64,000 nt of DNA from SAR324 cluster bacterium (GCA_015231885.1 JADGAT010000010.1:1-64000), one strand, 5' to 3'; numbered from the stretch's first letter, positions 47,767 through 56,670 are shown. Made by a program: numbers and translations. Notes: a model not told the origin generated them from the letters alone.

Positions 47767-49554
47767 ATGACTCTCCCTCGTGCACAAGAACAGGACAAGC
47801 GTACTCCGAATCAAAATATTCTCGTAGTGGATGATGAAAAAAGAATTAGGGAGACACTGGTTCGAATTCTATCAGAAACCCCTCACCACATCGACACAGC
47901 AATTCATGGAGAAAACGCCCTGGAAAAATGGTCAACCTGTGCCTATGACCTGATGATAATCGACTTAAAAATGCCGGTCATGGACGGAGAGCTCCTTGTT
48001 CGTAAAATCAGAAAAAAAGATAAGCATCTCGCAATTATTGTTTTAACAGGACATGGTTCTTTGGATCAGGCATACGCCCTGCTGAAGTCGTATTCGATTT
48101 CTGACTTTATCCAAAAATCGCAGAATATTCCCGAACAACTTCTGTTTTCTGTAGAAAATGCTTTAGAAAAACAATGGCTGGCCAAACAATATCAGAAGCA
48201 CTCAGAGGAATTGGTTCATTTTTCTCATGAACTGCAACAGCAGATCATTGCTAAAGAGCAGGCGTATAATTTGTTAAAGAGTGTTTTTGAAGGAATAGAA
48301 GAAGGAGTCATTGCGTTGGATTCTCACTTTCAGATTCAAATGATCTCTACTAAAGCCTGCAAAATCATGGATATTTCTGACCACCAGGCTCTGTCAAAAC
48401 CTGCAGCGGCCATTCTGGGGACATCCATTGCAGGACCGTCTGGGCTTATCATGGAATGTGTCAAAAAAAAGAAAGGAGTCTCCAATATCCAAACCCATTT
48501 GTTGACTTTAGAAGGCTCGATGATTCCTGTTAGCCTCAACATCCACCACCTTGATCAATCCCTCTCTGAAGTGCAATGGCTGTTATTTTTTCGGGATCGC
48601 AGAGAAGAAGAACGCATCCTGCGTGAAAAATCAGGAGGAATCAACTTCGGTCAAATGATCAGTAGCGATTCTAAAATGAAAGAAATCTTTCAACTGGTTG
48701 ATAATGTAGCATCCAGCAATGCCACCATCCTGATTCAGGGAGAAAGTGGTACTGGAAAAGAACTGATTGCCCGAGAAATTCATGAGAGAAGCAACAGAGC
48801 ACAAAAGCCTTTTTATGCTATTAACTGTGCCGCTGTTCCTCATGATTTATTAGATAGCGAATTTTTTGGCCATGAACAAGGGGCCTTCACAGGAGCTGTA
48901 AAAACAAAAATCGGGCATTTTGAAATGGCTCATGAAGGCTCCTTATTCTTAGATGAAATTGGAGAAATCCCACTGGATTTGCAAGTAAAATTATTGAGAG
49001 TCCTTCAAGAACAAATATTCCAACGCGTGGGAGGACAAAAATTCATTCAGGTGGATGTTCGGATCATTGCTGCAACCAATCGGGATTTATGGAAGATGGT
49101 AAAAGAACAGCAATTCCGAGAAGACGTGTATTATCGCCTCGATGTTATTTCTATTAAACTGCCTCCTCTACGAGAAAAGTTACAAGATATCCCCCTCTTA
49201 GCGATGTCCTTCATTGCTGAACTGAATAAGAAAGAAAACCGCAGTGTTCAATCCATCACTCCCGAAGTACATCAACTGCTGCTGAACTACTCGTGGCCCG
49301 GTAATATTCGCGAACTCTACAATGCCATGGAATACGCTTTTGCCGTCAGCCATGGGACTCTTTTACAAAAACAACACTTTCCTGAAAAACTGCAACAGCT
49401 TGCCGCTGCTTCCCCTTCAGCTTCTCCAAGAAATGAAAAAGAAGCCATTATGCATGCATTAGAACAGGCTAACTTTCGAAAAGGAAAAGCCGCCGCCCTG
49501 CTGGGAATTTCTTCGATGACATTGTATCGAAAAATTAAAAAATATAACATTTAA
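47767..49554 (+). CDS. Sigma-54-dependent response regulator
   Basis: An NtrC-type activator of 595 residues. Receiver domain at about 15-135 (ILVVDDEKRIRETL, MIIDLKMPVMDGE), then a helical linker and a PAS-like domain (EGVIALDSHFQIQMIS, about 175-280). The AAA+ core has Walker A ESGTGKE, the sigma-54 contact loop GAFTGA, Walker B GSLFLDEIGE and the R-finger region. A Fis-type helix-turn-helix closes the protein (GKAAALLGISSMTLYRKIKK). ATG 47767 is chosen; a TTG at 47755 overlaps the previous gene. The cNMP-binding kinase 287 bp downstream could be its partner. Confidence 0.9.
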   Translation: MTLPRAQEQDKRTPNQNILVVDDEKRIRETLVRILSETPHHIDTAIHGENALEKWSTCAYDLMIIDLKMPVMDGELLVRKIRKKDKHLAIIVLTGHGSLDQAYALLKSYSISDFIQKSQNIPEQLLFSVENALEKQWLAKQYQKHSEELVHFSHELQQQIIAKEQAYNLLKSVFEGIEEGVIALDSHFQIQMISTKACKIMDISDHQALSKPAAAILGTSIAGPSGLIMECVKKKKGVSNIQTHLLTLEGSMIPVSLNIHHLDQSLSEVQWLLFFRDRREEERILREKSGGINFGQMISSDSKMKEIFQLVDNVASSNATILIQGESGTGKELIAREIHERSNRAQKPFYAINCAAVPHDLLDSEFFGHEQGAFTGAVKTKIGHFEMAHEGSLFLDEIGEIPLDLQVKLLRVLQEQIFQRVGGQKFIQVDVRIIAATNRDLWKMVKEQQFREDVYYRLDVISIKLPPLREKLQDIPLLAMSFIAELNKKENRSVQSITPEVHQLLLNYSWPGNIRELYNAMEYAFAVSHGTLLQKQHFPEKLQQLAAASPSASPRNEKEAIMHALEQANFRKGKAAALLGISSMTLYRKIKKYNI

Positions 49555-49841
49555 GATCAAAATTTTATTTACCTTTCCAAAAATCAAACAAAACCTAACA
49601 CGCTTTCCCTCTTTTATAGATTTTTCTATCATTTTCTATCACGGATTCCATTCATTCTCTCTATTTTTTAGTGCTTCAGAAGCGAGTTCGATGATCGAAT
49701 CAGCGGCGGAAATGGCAAACTGCGACTCTAAGGCTAAAACACGGGGGAGGTGAGCAGCAGATATCCATGACACAACAAATGGCAGGCTTTTTGAAGAAGT
49801 TAAAGCAGTGGCCAATCTAATCTCTAAATCAAAAATATACA

Positions 49842-51083
49842 ATGTCAGACTCTTTTAGTGAGCACATATTTGAAGAAAATCAAGAAATCATTGAATATTT
49901 AAAAAATTTCCGGCTGTTCAGTCATCTACCCGATAAACTACTGAATCAGCTCGTTCCCTTGTCTGAATTATCTCATTATCCCCCAGGCGCGGATATTTTG
50001 GTAGAAGGGCAGATCAATGACAAAGTCTTTTTCTTAATTCGAGGAAAAGTCTCTATTTATGCAAAGGGAGAATTGATTCTGGACTTGCGACGCAAAGGCG
50101 ACATTATTGGAGAGATGAGCGTTATTAGTGCCAAACCTTGTTCTGCTACAGTAACTGCCTCTACTCCGGTGGACATCTTTAGTATTCGTGCCAGACATAT
50201 CGGAGAATATACAGAAATCGACAATGATAACTGGCAAAACACACTGTATCGAATATTTTCAATGATTTTGACCGAAAAACTGGCGCTGACCACACATAAG
50301 GCAAAACAATATGAAACCACTAATCACCAACTGGAAGCAGCCAATGAAGAACTCAAAAAAACCCAGTCCCAACTGATACAATCGGCCAAACTGGCTTCTA
50401 TTGGAGAATTAGTGACAGGTATTGCCCATGAGCTGAACCAGCCCTTGATGTATGTCCACACCAATACCCGGCTTGAACTGAAAAGGGGGGCAGAAAACTT
50501 AGATCCACAATCAGCTTATGAAACATTAAAACTTGTGGAAGAGGGAACCGAACGAATGATGAAACTGATCAACCACCTCAAAGAGTTCGCTCGTCAAACT
50601 TCTCCTGAGATGAAGCCCATTGATCTCCATCATATTCTCGATAACAGCTTAATCATCTTTCGGGAAGATTTTAAACTGCGTAACATTCAGATCAATACTT
50701 GTTATGCTACCGATCTCCCCCTGGTTTCTGGAAATTCACAACAATTGGAGCAAGTTTTTATCAATATGCTGACCAATGCCAAAGATGCTCTATTAAAAAT
50801 TGATGATGCCGAACTGACTATCAAAACAGAAACCCGCCAAGATGATCATCCCCTGCAGGTGGTGGTCACTTTTACGGACAATGGTACAGGAATTCCTTCG
50901 TCTATTTTGGATAAAATCTTTGATCCTTTTTTTACAACCAAAGAAGTGAGCAGAGGGACAGGGTTGGGATTATCAATCAGCTACGGCATTATTGAAAAAC
51001 ACGAGGGGCTGCTGCGGGTTTCCAGTATTGAAGGAAAAAATACTACTTTTGAAATCATTCTTCCTGCAATCAATGATGATTAG
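49842..51083 (+). CDS. Cyclic-nucleotide-binding sensor histidine kinase
   Basis: A soluble 413-residue kinase. Residues 20-135 form a CRP-type cyclic nucleotide-binding fold ([56 protein letters not shown]). A coiled coil (about 150-180) leads to HisKA with [20 protein letters not shown], the N-box [10 protein letters not shown] and the G-boxes [10 protein letters not shown] and [13 protein letters not shown]. No membrane helix. The binding pocket motif [15 protein letters not shown] replaces the usual GE.AL....RSATV, with Cys where the cAMP-binding Arg normally lies, so true cAMP binding is uncertain. The TAG stop spans the junction with a family A element. Confidence 0.88.
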   Translation: MSDSFSEHIFEENQEIIEYLKNFRLFSHLPDKLLNQLVPLSELSHYPPGADILVEGQINDKVFFLIRGKVSIYAKGELILDLRRKGDIIGEMSVISAKPCSATVTASTPVDIFSIRARHIGEYTEIDNDNWQNTLYRIFSMILTEKLALTTHKAKQYETTNHQLEAANEELKKTQSQLIQSAKLASIGELVTGIAHELNQPLMYVHTNTRLELKRGAENLDPQSAYETLKLVEEGTERMMKLINHLKEFARQTSPEMKPIDLHHILDNSLIIFREDFKLRNIQINTCYATDLPLVSGNSQQLEQVFINMLTNAKDALLKIDDAELTIKTETRQDDHPLQVVVTFTDNGTGIPSSILDKIFDPFFTTKEVSRGTGLGLSISYGIIEKHEGLLRVSSIEGKNTTFEIILPAINDD

Positions 51084-51242
51084 GAAGGCGAAAATAATAA
51101 CATGCGAAAGTTATGCGGGATTTTCATCGAGATTCAAGGCGTTTTATCGGGCACATAGCTTCTTGCTATGTCACCGGTAAAGCAACGCAGAAGGTCGTTG
51201 AAAAGACAAGTAAATTTGCTAAGTTATTGTTTGAGCACCCCC
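51083..51242 (+). mobile_element. MITE-like element family A, copy 4
   Basis: A 160-bp copy flanked by TTA on both sides (51080-51082 and 51243-51245). Left terminal repeat GGAAGGCGAAAATAATAAC. Its first G is the third base of the TAG stop codon of the upstream kinase, so the target site was at the end of that gene. The following STAS gene starts 94 bp after the element. Confidence 0.85.
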
Positions 51243-51335
51243 TTAAAAAAACACGATCACATTATATCAACTCACATATCAAACACACGCTCTGCTCATG
51301 TGGAGCATATACCACAATCTATTATCTGCGTTCTA

Positions 51336-51689
51336 ATGATTCTATCACATCGCACTGAAAACAAAATTTGTATTATCAGCACAGAAGGTGATTTTACGGA
51401 AAATGAATCTAAAAAACTACTTTCTTATGCCATCGGATTGCTACATACCAATACCAGACTCCAAGCCATGCTTATCAATATGAAAGAAACTACAAATATG
51501 GACTCTTTTGGCCTGGGAGTCATTGCGGCCTTATCCAAATGTGTCCAAAGAAAGCAAATGGGATTTGGAATCTGTCAGTTGACTGAATCCATCAATGAGG
51601 TTTTTAACAGAACTCTTTTAAAAAAAATAATTTCTATTTATGACACTGAAGAATCGGCACTAGAGATTTTTGCTGGTACAAAATCATGA
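51336..51689 (+). CDS. STAS-domain protein (anti-sigma antagonist type), copy 1
   Basis: A 117-residue single STAS domain: KICIISTEGDFTENES, LQAMLINMKETTNMDSFGLGVIAAL and the closing IYDTEESAL. Ser57 in MDSFGLG aligns with the serine phosphorylated in SpoIIAA (Ser58) and RsbV (Ser56). ATG 51336 is the first start consistent with STAS length, although the frame extends upstream into the family A element. Its TGA overlaps the ATG of the next gene (ATGA), so it is coupled to that uncharacterised protein. PP2C phosphatases such as the Amt fusion act on proteins of this class. Confidence 0.82.
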   Translation: MILSHRTENKICIISTEGDFTENESKKLLSYAIGLLHTNTRLQAMLINMKETTNMDSFGLGVIAALSKCVQRKQMGFGICQLTESINEVFNRTLLKKIISIYDTEESALEIFAGTKS

Positions 51690-53704
51690 CATCATCATCT
51701 GAAGCAGAATTAGTTCAAGATGACAACCACAATGAACTGGTTTCTGAAAAAAAAGACTTGACAACGCTTGACTCTGTTACGAATTTCATGACCCCAATTA
51801 TTCAATATTTTGAAGAATTGGAGCAAGAATTTATAGCAGAAAAAGAGGAAACGGGCTGGGATATTTCTCATGTAACAACAGAAGATGGACTGCATTTTGA
51901 TGAGGAGAGTATCCGACACGCCCTGATTTTTTGTAAACAACTTCAAAAATTTTTAAACAATGAATTAGATGAAGCACAATTTAAAATACTTCGATCAACC
52001 TATCCCTTTTATAGAAATCCGCAAGAGTTACTGGATAAAATTAAATTGCTGTTCATGGGATCTGTTACGGTTAAAGAAAAAATTCTTCGAATCTATGGAG
52101 CAAAGGCTTTTGGAACATATAAAGTAACCAAAATAATTTTAGAAACACAATCACTATTTGAAGGCCTGTCTGAAACAGAGTCCGGCAAAGTTAACCAGGA
52201 ATTACTTCGTTATGCTGAGGTTCCTCTCAAAAATATTAAAAATGTTCTGCCACGATCATTCCAGACAAAAATTAATTGGACACGAGAAACCCTTGCACAA
52301 AATATTCTCCAAGTGCTTGGTCATTCTGGAACTCTGTTTGACCAAAAACACCGATATTCACTCATTGTAGAACGTTTTCGTGAATTTATCTTATCGCTGT
52401 ATGGCAATCCCTCGATGATCACTTACCTTCAATGGAAGGATACATACTTGCGGTATTGGTTATATGAAGATCTACACCGCATGGATATCCAGAATATGAC
52501 ATCAGGGGCAATTAAGGTTCCACAGTATAGTCTACTTAAAATTAAAGCGTATCAGCAGTTAGATCAGCTATTCGCAAACCTTGATGCAGATGATCAAATG
52601 CATGATCGAAGCAAAATATTGAAGAAGACAAACCTGACGGCTTTTAACCAGGGAGAAGCCTATTTGCCTTCTGCCGATTCTACTTTACAAAAAACAATGA
52701 ACAGGGCTCGCACAGCAGAAAAAGAGCTGTTGGATTCATTAAACATGGCTCAAATTGCTTCGATCGCAGAAAGTATTCATGTCGAAATTTCAAACATCCG
52801 TAAGCGGAACGAGCTCAAAGGAGAAATTCCTTCTGGTACAAATACCAGATCCGTCGATATGGGAAGCGAGCAAAAAGCAGAAAAAAAATACATGGCCGCA
52901 ACAGTCAAGGTTCATGTAGAACAAGCAAAAGAGGAAGAAAATGGGGCGTCGGGGGTTGCCTCGGCTCTACTACAAACATTGGGAGGTTTTGTAAAACGCT
53001 TGAAGCTAAAACCTCAGAAAGAAGTTATTGCAGCAACCCCCGAAACTCCAGCAGAACCCGAAACTATTCCCAGGGTTCCTGATTCAGGTAAACCTTTAGA
53101 AATGGTACAAGTGGATTGGGTAGGGTACGGCAAAGAATTTAAAAGCACCATTTATGAAAGTAAATTTACCAATCTGAATCGTACTTTCTTTGATTCCGGT
53201 TCCATTAAATTGTTCATTTATAAAGATTTTGTGGAATTTTTGAAGGATGTTTTGGATTTTTATTCCGAGCTAGGGTATCTGCGGAAAGCGACCCATAAAG
53301 TAGGAGTCAATATTGATGGACGCAGTGTGATTAAAGAGTTTGAGGATGAAGTCGTCTATTTAAGAACAGCCCCCGAAATATTTTTAGCTCTCGGGCGAAC
53401 TCCTTTCACAAAAACAGCCGACCCGAGCCCCTATTTCCAACTGTATCACACCCACCCCAAGACTCGTTATAAAGGAACCACAAAAAATATTGATTATTCC
53501 CGGATGGTCGACGGGACAAAGTATGATCTGGAAAGTTTTGAGTCTGTTTCTAAAACCCGTCCCAGGCTTTTTCAATCATTGGTTCAAGTGGTCGACAGTC
53601 TTCCTGATGAAAGCCGAGACAAACACATGGACTTCCTTAAAGGGTTGTATCAATTTTTGGAAGTAGAAGGACATGAGATTTTTCCAGATCAACGGACCGT
53701 GTGA
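51686..53704 (+). CDS. Uncharacterised 672-residue protein
   Basis: Not recognised. A soluble, mostly helical protein with an acidic N-terminus. Residues about 30-390 appear to be one alpha-helical region (FMTPIIQYFEELEQEFIAEK; YLQWKDTYLRYWLYEDL). A low-complexity stretch rich in Ala, Glu and Pro at about 400-470 follows. A C-terminal domain of about 190 residues starts near VDWVGYGKEFKSTIYESKF and includes YHTHPKTRYKGTTKN. No signal peptide, membrane helix or catalytic motif is evident. Its ATG overlaps the STAS stop codon, which suggests that the two products act together. Confidence 0.7.
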   Translation: MTSSSEAELVQDDNHNELVSEKKDLTTLDSVTNFMTPIIQYFEELEQEFIAEKEETGWDISHVTTEDGLHFDEESIRHALIFCKQLQKFLNNELDEAQFKILRSTYPFYRNPQELLDKIKLLFMGSVTVKEKILRIYGAKAFGTYKVTKIILETQSLFEGLSETESGKVNQELLRYAEVPLKNIKNVLPRSFQTKINWTRETLAQNILQVLGHSGTLFDQKHRYSLIVERFREFILSLYGNPSMITYLQWKDTYLRYWLYEDLHRMDIQNMTSGAIKVPQYSLLKIKAYQQLDQLFANLDADDQMHDRSKILKKTNLTAFNQGEAYLPSADSTLQKTMNRARTAEKELLDSLNMAQIASIAESIHVEISNIRKRNELKGEIPSGTNTRSVDMGSEQKAEKKYMAATVKVHVEQAKEEENGASGVASALLQTLGGFVKRLKLKPQKEVIAATPETPAEPETIPRVPDSGKPLEMVQVDWVGYGKEFKSTIYESKFTNLNRTFFDSGSIKLFIYKDFVEFLKDVLDFYSELGYLRKATHKVGVNIDGRSVIKEFEDEVVYLRTAPEIFLALGRTPFTKTADPSPYFQLYHTHPKTRYKGTTKNIDYSRMVDGTKYDLESFESVSKTRPRLFQSLVQVVDSLPDESRDKHMDFLKGLYQFLEVEGHEIFPDQRTV

Positions 53705-53721
53705 AAAAATTGGAGATCGAC

Positions 53722-53799
53722 ATGAAGGATCGAAAGAAATTAAAAAAAATCAAACAGCAAAAACTTGATTGGAGAAAATTTATAATTTATGTAAAATAA
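53722..53799 (+). CDS. Possible very basic 25-residue peptide
   Basis: ATG 53722 is preceded by TTGGAGATCGAC, a good ribosome binding site, and 25 codons follow to TAA, giving a peptide rich in Lys and Arg (MKDRKKLKKIKQQKLDWRKF...). It starts 18 bp after the 672-residue protein. It may be a genuine small gene or simply AT-rich sequence. The remaining 110 bp to the family A element hold only a possible degenerate element end (GGGAATGCCCAACAATGC, 53869-53886). Confidence 0.3.
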   Translation: MKDRKKLKKIKQQKLDWRKFIIYVK

Positions 53800-53914
53800 A
53801 AGCATCTCCATTAGAGAGGGTGGTTCATAGGTTATAGGTTAGACTTGTATTCAAAAAATATGTGATTTAGGGAATGCCCAACAATGCTTGAAAACATGTT
53901 TCATAAAACATAAA

Positions 53915-54059
53915 GGAAGGCGAAAATAATAACATGTGAAAGTTACGCAGGATTTTCATCGAAGTTCAAGGCGTTTTATCGGGCGCATAGCTTGGGCAAA
54001 GCAACGCAGAAAATCGTTGAAAAGACAAGTAGATTTGCTAAGTTATGTTTGAGCATTCC
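53915..54059 (+). mobile_element. MITE-like element family A, copy 5
   Basis: A 145-bp copy with a central deletion relative to its relatives. Terminal repeat GGAAGGCGAAAATAATAAC at the left and GGAATGCTCAAACATAACT read inward from the right. The flanks are AAA (53912-53914) and GAA (54060-54062), the only full-length copy without a matching 3-bp duplication, consistent with later mutation. It lies 55 bp upstream of fliG. Confidence 0.78.
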
Positions 54060-54114
54060 GAAGGGCTTTGCTCTGAAAGAACATCACAATCAAGATTCAT
54101 AATTAGGTGAAAAT

Positions 54115-55128
54115 ATGAGTGTCGGAAAACTGACAGGACCAAAAAAAGCGGCTATTTTGCTCCTTGCCATGGGAGAAGAAAACGCATCAGAAGTATTGAA
54201 AAATTTAGAGGAAGTTGAAATCCAGCAGGTGGGGTATTACATGACACGTTTTACCGATGTATCCCCGGAAGAACTGGATTTGGTGTTAGAAGAGTTCTAT
54301 CGTAAATCCGTCATCCAGGATGACGGAGTAGGAGTCAGTGCCAGTGGTGACTTTGTCAAAAACGCCCTGATCAAAGCCATGGGTGCGGACAAAGCCCGTG
54401 ACATTGTTGATAACTTGAAAGCTCACCAGGAAGAAGGCGCTCTGGACTCCCTGAAATTCATGGACCCCAAAATCATTTCCAGCTACATATCCCATGAGCA
54501 TCCCCAGACCATTGCTCTGATCATGGCTCATTTAACCGACTTAGAGCAGGCATCTATGGTTTTGCGGGAATTACCGGAAAACCTGCAGGCCGATGTTGTC
54601 TACCGTATGGCCGCCTTGGAAACCATCCCTCCTGGTATTATCTCAGAAATGGATGACGTTCTTTCTGAAGAAATGAAAACGGCAGCTGCCGTCGGAACAA
54701 AAGTAGGAGGAGTGGAGTCGGTTGCAGAAATCCTAAACACTCTGGATAAGGCAACGGAAACGAGAATTCTTGCTACTATTGAAGAAAGTAATCCGGATCT
54801 GGCAGAACAGATTCGAGAATTGATGTTTACTTTTGAAGATCTGGTCCTGATAGACAGTGGTCAAATGCAGATTGTGCTCAAGGAAATAGACCAGCAGGAT
54901 ATGGTTTTGTCCTTAAAAACGGCCAGTGATGCTGTCAAAGAACTGCTCTTCAGCAGCATGTCTTCACGAGCCGCTGACATGATTCGTGAGGATTTGGAGG
55001 TGATGGGGCCTGTCAAAGTTTCCGATGTAGAAGCCGCACAGCAAAAAATAATTCAGACGATCCGGAAACTCGAAGAAAATGGAACCATCGTCATTGGAGG
55101 CAGAGGTGGTGATGCTGCGGTTGTCTGA
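54115..55128 (+). CDS. fliG: Flagellar motor switch protein FliG
   Basis: A C-ring protein that transmits stator force to the rotor. The start KLTGPKKAAILLLAMGEENA, the EHPQTIALIMAHL motif of the middle domain and the C-terminal FEDLVLIDSGQMQIVLKEID with charged motor residues are diagnostic, and 337 residues is normal. AGGTGAAAAT precedes ATG 54115. It is unusual in standing alone, without fliF, fliH or fliM beside it, between two family A elements. Another fliG in the genome cannot be excluded. Confidence 0.95.
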   Translation: MSVGKLTGPKKAAILLLAMGEENASEVLKNLEEVEIQQVGYYMTRFTDVSPEELDLVLEEFYRKSVIQDDGVGVSASGDFVKNALIKAMGADKARDIVDNLKAHQEEGALDSLKFMDPKIISSYISHEHPQTIALIMAHLTDLEQASMVLRELPENLQADVVYRMAALETIPPGIISEMDDVLSEEMKTAAAVGTKVGGVESVAEILNTLDKATETRILATIEESNPDLAEQIRELMFTFEDLVLIDSGQMQIVLKEIDQQDMVLSLKTASDAVKELLFSSMSSRAADMIREDLEVMGPVKVSDVEAAQQKIIQTIRKLEENGTIVIGGRGGDAAVV

Positions 55129-55164
55129 CGCAAGCAAGAGCTACGCAAAAGCATAAACCCTTAA

Positions 55165-55322
55165 GGAAGGCGAAAATAACAACATGCGAAAATCACACAG
55201 GATTTCCATCGAGGTTCAAGGTGCTTTATCGGGCGCATAGCTCGTGCTATGTAGCCGATAAAGCAACGCAGAAGATCGTTGAAAAAACAAGTAGATTTGC
55301 TAAGTTATTGTCTGAGCATTCC
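55165..55322 (+). mobile_element. MITE-like element family A, copy 6
   Basis: A 158-bp copy flanked by TAA on both sides (55162-55164 and 55323-55325). Left terminal repeat GGAAGGCGAAAATAACAAC; right end inward GGAATGCTCAGACAATAAC. It ends 23 bp before the start codon of the second STAS gene, so transcription of that gene from upstream must pass through or start within the element. Confidence 0.85.
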
Positions 55323-55345
55323 TAAACATTGTTTAACTAAAACTT

Positions 55346-55687
55346 ATGAATTTATCCTACAAAATTGAAAACGAAGTCTGCTTCATCAACATAGCAGGAG
55401 CATTAACAGGAGAAGAAGCACGCAATCAGCGCTTTAGCTCTTATATTAAAAAACGATTAGATAGTGATTCTCTGAAGGCAATCGCACTGAATTTACAAGA
55501 GACGCCACTCATTGATTCATTTGGAATCGGCATCATTTTACTGTTTTTTAAAATCTGTAAAGAGAGAGACGTTAGGTTGGTAATGTACCAAGTGAATAAA
55601 GATGTCAATACAACATTTGACGTAGCCCGTATAACCCACTTAATTCCAATTTTTGATACCAAAGAAGAATTCGTAACCACCCTTTAA
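55346..55687 (+). CDS. STAS-domain protein (anti-sigma antagonist type), copy 2
   Basis: A 113-residue single STAS domain similar to the one at 51336. YKIENEVCFINIAGALTGEEA opens the fold, LKAIALNLQETPLIDSFGIGIILLF contains Ser58 at the phosphorylation position used in SpoIIAA, and IPIFDTKEEFV closes it. The two share the unusual DSFG form in place of DS(S/T)G. No anti-sigma kinase gene of the RsbW type accompanies either. It lies between a family A element and the convergent CDGSH gene. Confidence 0.82.
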   Translation: MNLSYKIENEVCFINIAGALTGEEARNQRFSSYIKKRLDSDSLKAIALNLQETPLIDSFGIGIILLFFKICKERDVRLVMYQVNKDVNTTFDVARITHLIPIFDTKEEFVTTL

Positions 55688-55725
55688 GAAAAATATTCTG
55701 CACCGAATCGATGCAGAAATAAATG

Positions 55726-55968
55726 TTATGCCATATTGGAGTGAGCCCCGTCACATAGCGACTGGTTTCCCGTTTGTTTGCAGCCGCAAAAATAAACGGT
55801 TTTGCTTTCTTCAGCCTGATAGACAACCGGCCTGAAATCAGAGCCTTTGTGCGCTCCATCACAAAAAGGCTGCTTTTGACTTTTACCACAGCTGCACCAA
55901 TAATAAGACTTTCCTTCTTCCACATCAACAGCATACGGTGATTTTTGAGCAACAACAGCTTCTGACAT
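55726..55968 (-). CDS. Double CDGSH iron-sulfur protein
   Basis: An 80-residue protein with two CDGSH-type [2Fe-2S] sites: CSCGKSQKQPFCDGAH and CGCKQTGNQSLCDGAH. Each has the three-Cys-one-His ligand set. This is the tandem, MiNT-like arrangement found in small bacterial proteins. Function in electron transfer or iron-sulfur handling is inferred from the family. AAAGGATAGATT precedes its ATG. It is a single gene. Confidence 0.92.
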   Translation of the reverse strand: MSEAVVAQKSPYAVDVEEGKSYYWCSCGKSQKQPFCDGAHKGSDFRPVVYQAEESKTVYFCGCKQTGNQSLCDGAHSNMA

Positions 55969-56112
55969 AATCTATCCTTTGTTATTTGTGTTAGTAATTG
56001 ACGTTAGGGATGAACTTGCGATAATGTGTTTTCCTGCTAATTTATAGCATCTTTAAAAATCTAAAAAAAGTATTATATTTGGATCAATTCTATCTAATTT
56101 TCCAATCATTTT

Positions 56113-56670
56113 ATGAATAGCGGACCCAATCCACAAGGGAAAGGACTCGTTTCTGTTTTGGACAATTTGGAGAATTCTCGCCCAATTCTTTCCGTTCCTC
56201 CCAAGTCAATCCATCAAATCTCCAGCGAATTGTTCACTTCCCTTTTTGTGTTAGAAAGCAAATTTTCATTCAAGCCTGTGATAGGGAAACGCTATTATCT
56301 ATACCGAAAAGGAGGGCAGTATCGCCTCTCGCTGATTGCACCAAAGGAATGGGATAGCAGCATATATGGTGTGTATATTGGAAAATGCCTGCTGCATGAG
56401 GACATCACATGGACACTGGAGCTGAGTGAGCAAGCAGCAAGCGATAAAGAATTTCAAAATGACATTGCAGTCAGGCAGTTGGAATTTGAAGCGATGCTGA
56501 AAAATGCGGAAAAAGTCACCAGCGTACTTCCTGTGTTTAATGAAAAGCTTCCTTACTATCAAAGAATTTGCGCTTCAGCATTAGCCTACTCCCTCAATAT
56601 TTCCATCTATAAAAGTGGTTTCGAAGAATTATCCTACCATGAAGCCAAAGCGCTGCTGCTTGAAAAATAA
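56113..56670 (+). CDS. DUF2452-like conserved protein
   Basis: A 185-residue soluble protein whose start, NPQGKGLVSVLDNLE, resembles the DUF2452 family. The middle region FKPVIGKRYYLYRKGGQYRLSLIAPKEW and the helical C-terminal half (LEFEAMLKNAEKVTSVLPVF) fit that assignment, which is from memory. No catalytic motif is evident. It converges on pheT with 5 bp between the stop codons. The 140-bp AT-rich gap upstream probably holds its promoter and that of the CDGSH gene. Confidence 0.6.
   Translation: MNSGPNPQGKGLVSVLDNLENSRPILSVPPKSIHQISSELFTSLFVLESKFSFKPVIGKRYYLYRKGGQYRLSLIAPKEWDSSIYGVYIGKCLLHEDITWTLELSEQAASDKEFQNDIAVRQLEFEAMLKNAEKVTSVLPVFNEKLPYYQRICASALAYSLNISIYKSGFEELSYHEAKALLLEK

Noticed and set aside
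49639..49842. 67-codon reverse frame in the gap before the cNMP-binding kinase
   Set aside because: It looks somewhat protein-like (Ala/Leu/Ser helices) but has no ribosome binding site or identifiable homologue and abuts the kinase start; possibly a gene fragment, not supportable as a gene.
51168..51335. Longer start for the first STAS protein
   Set aside because: The upstream frame runs through a mobile element and would add 56 residues unlike a STAS domain.
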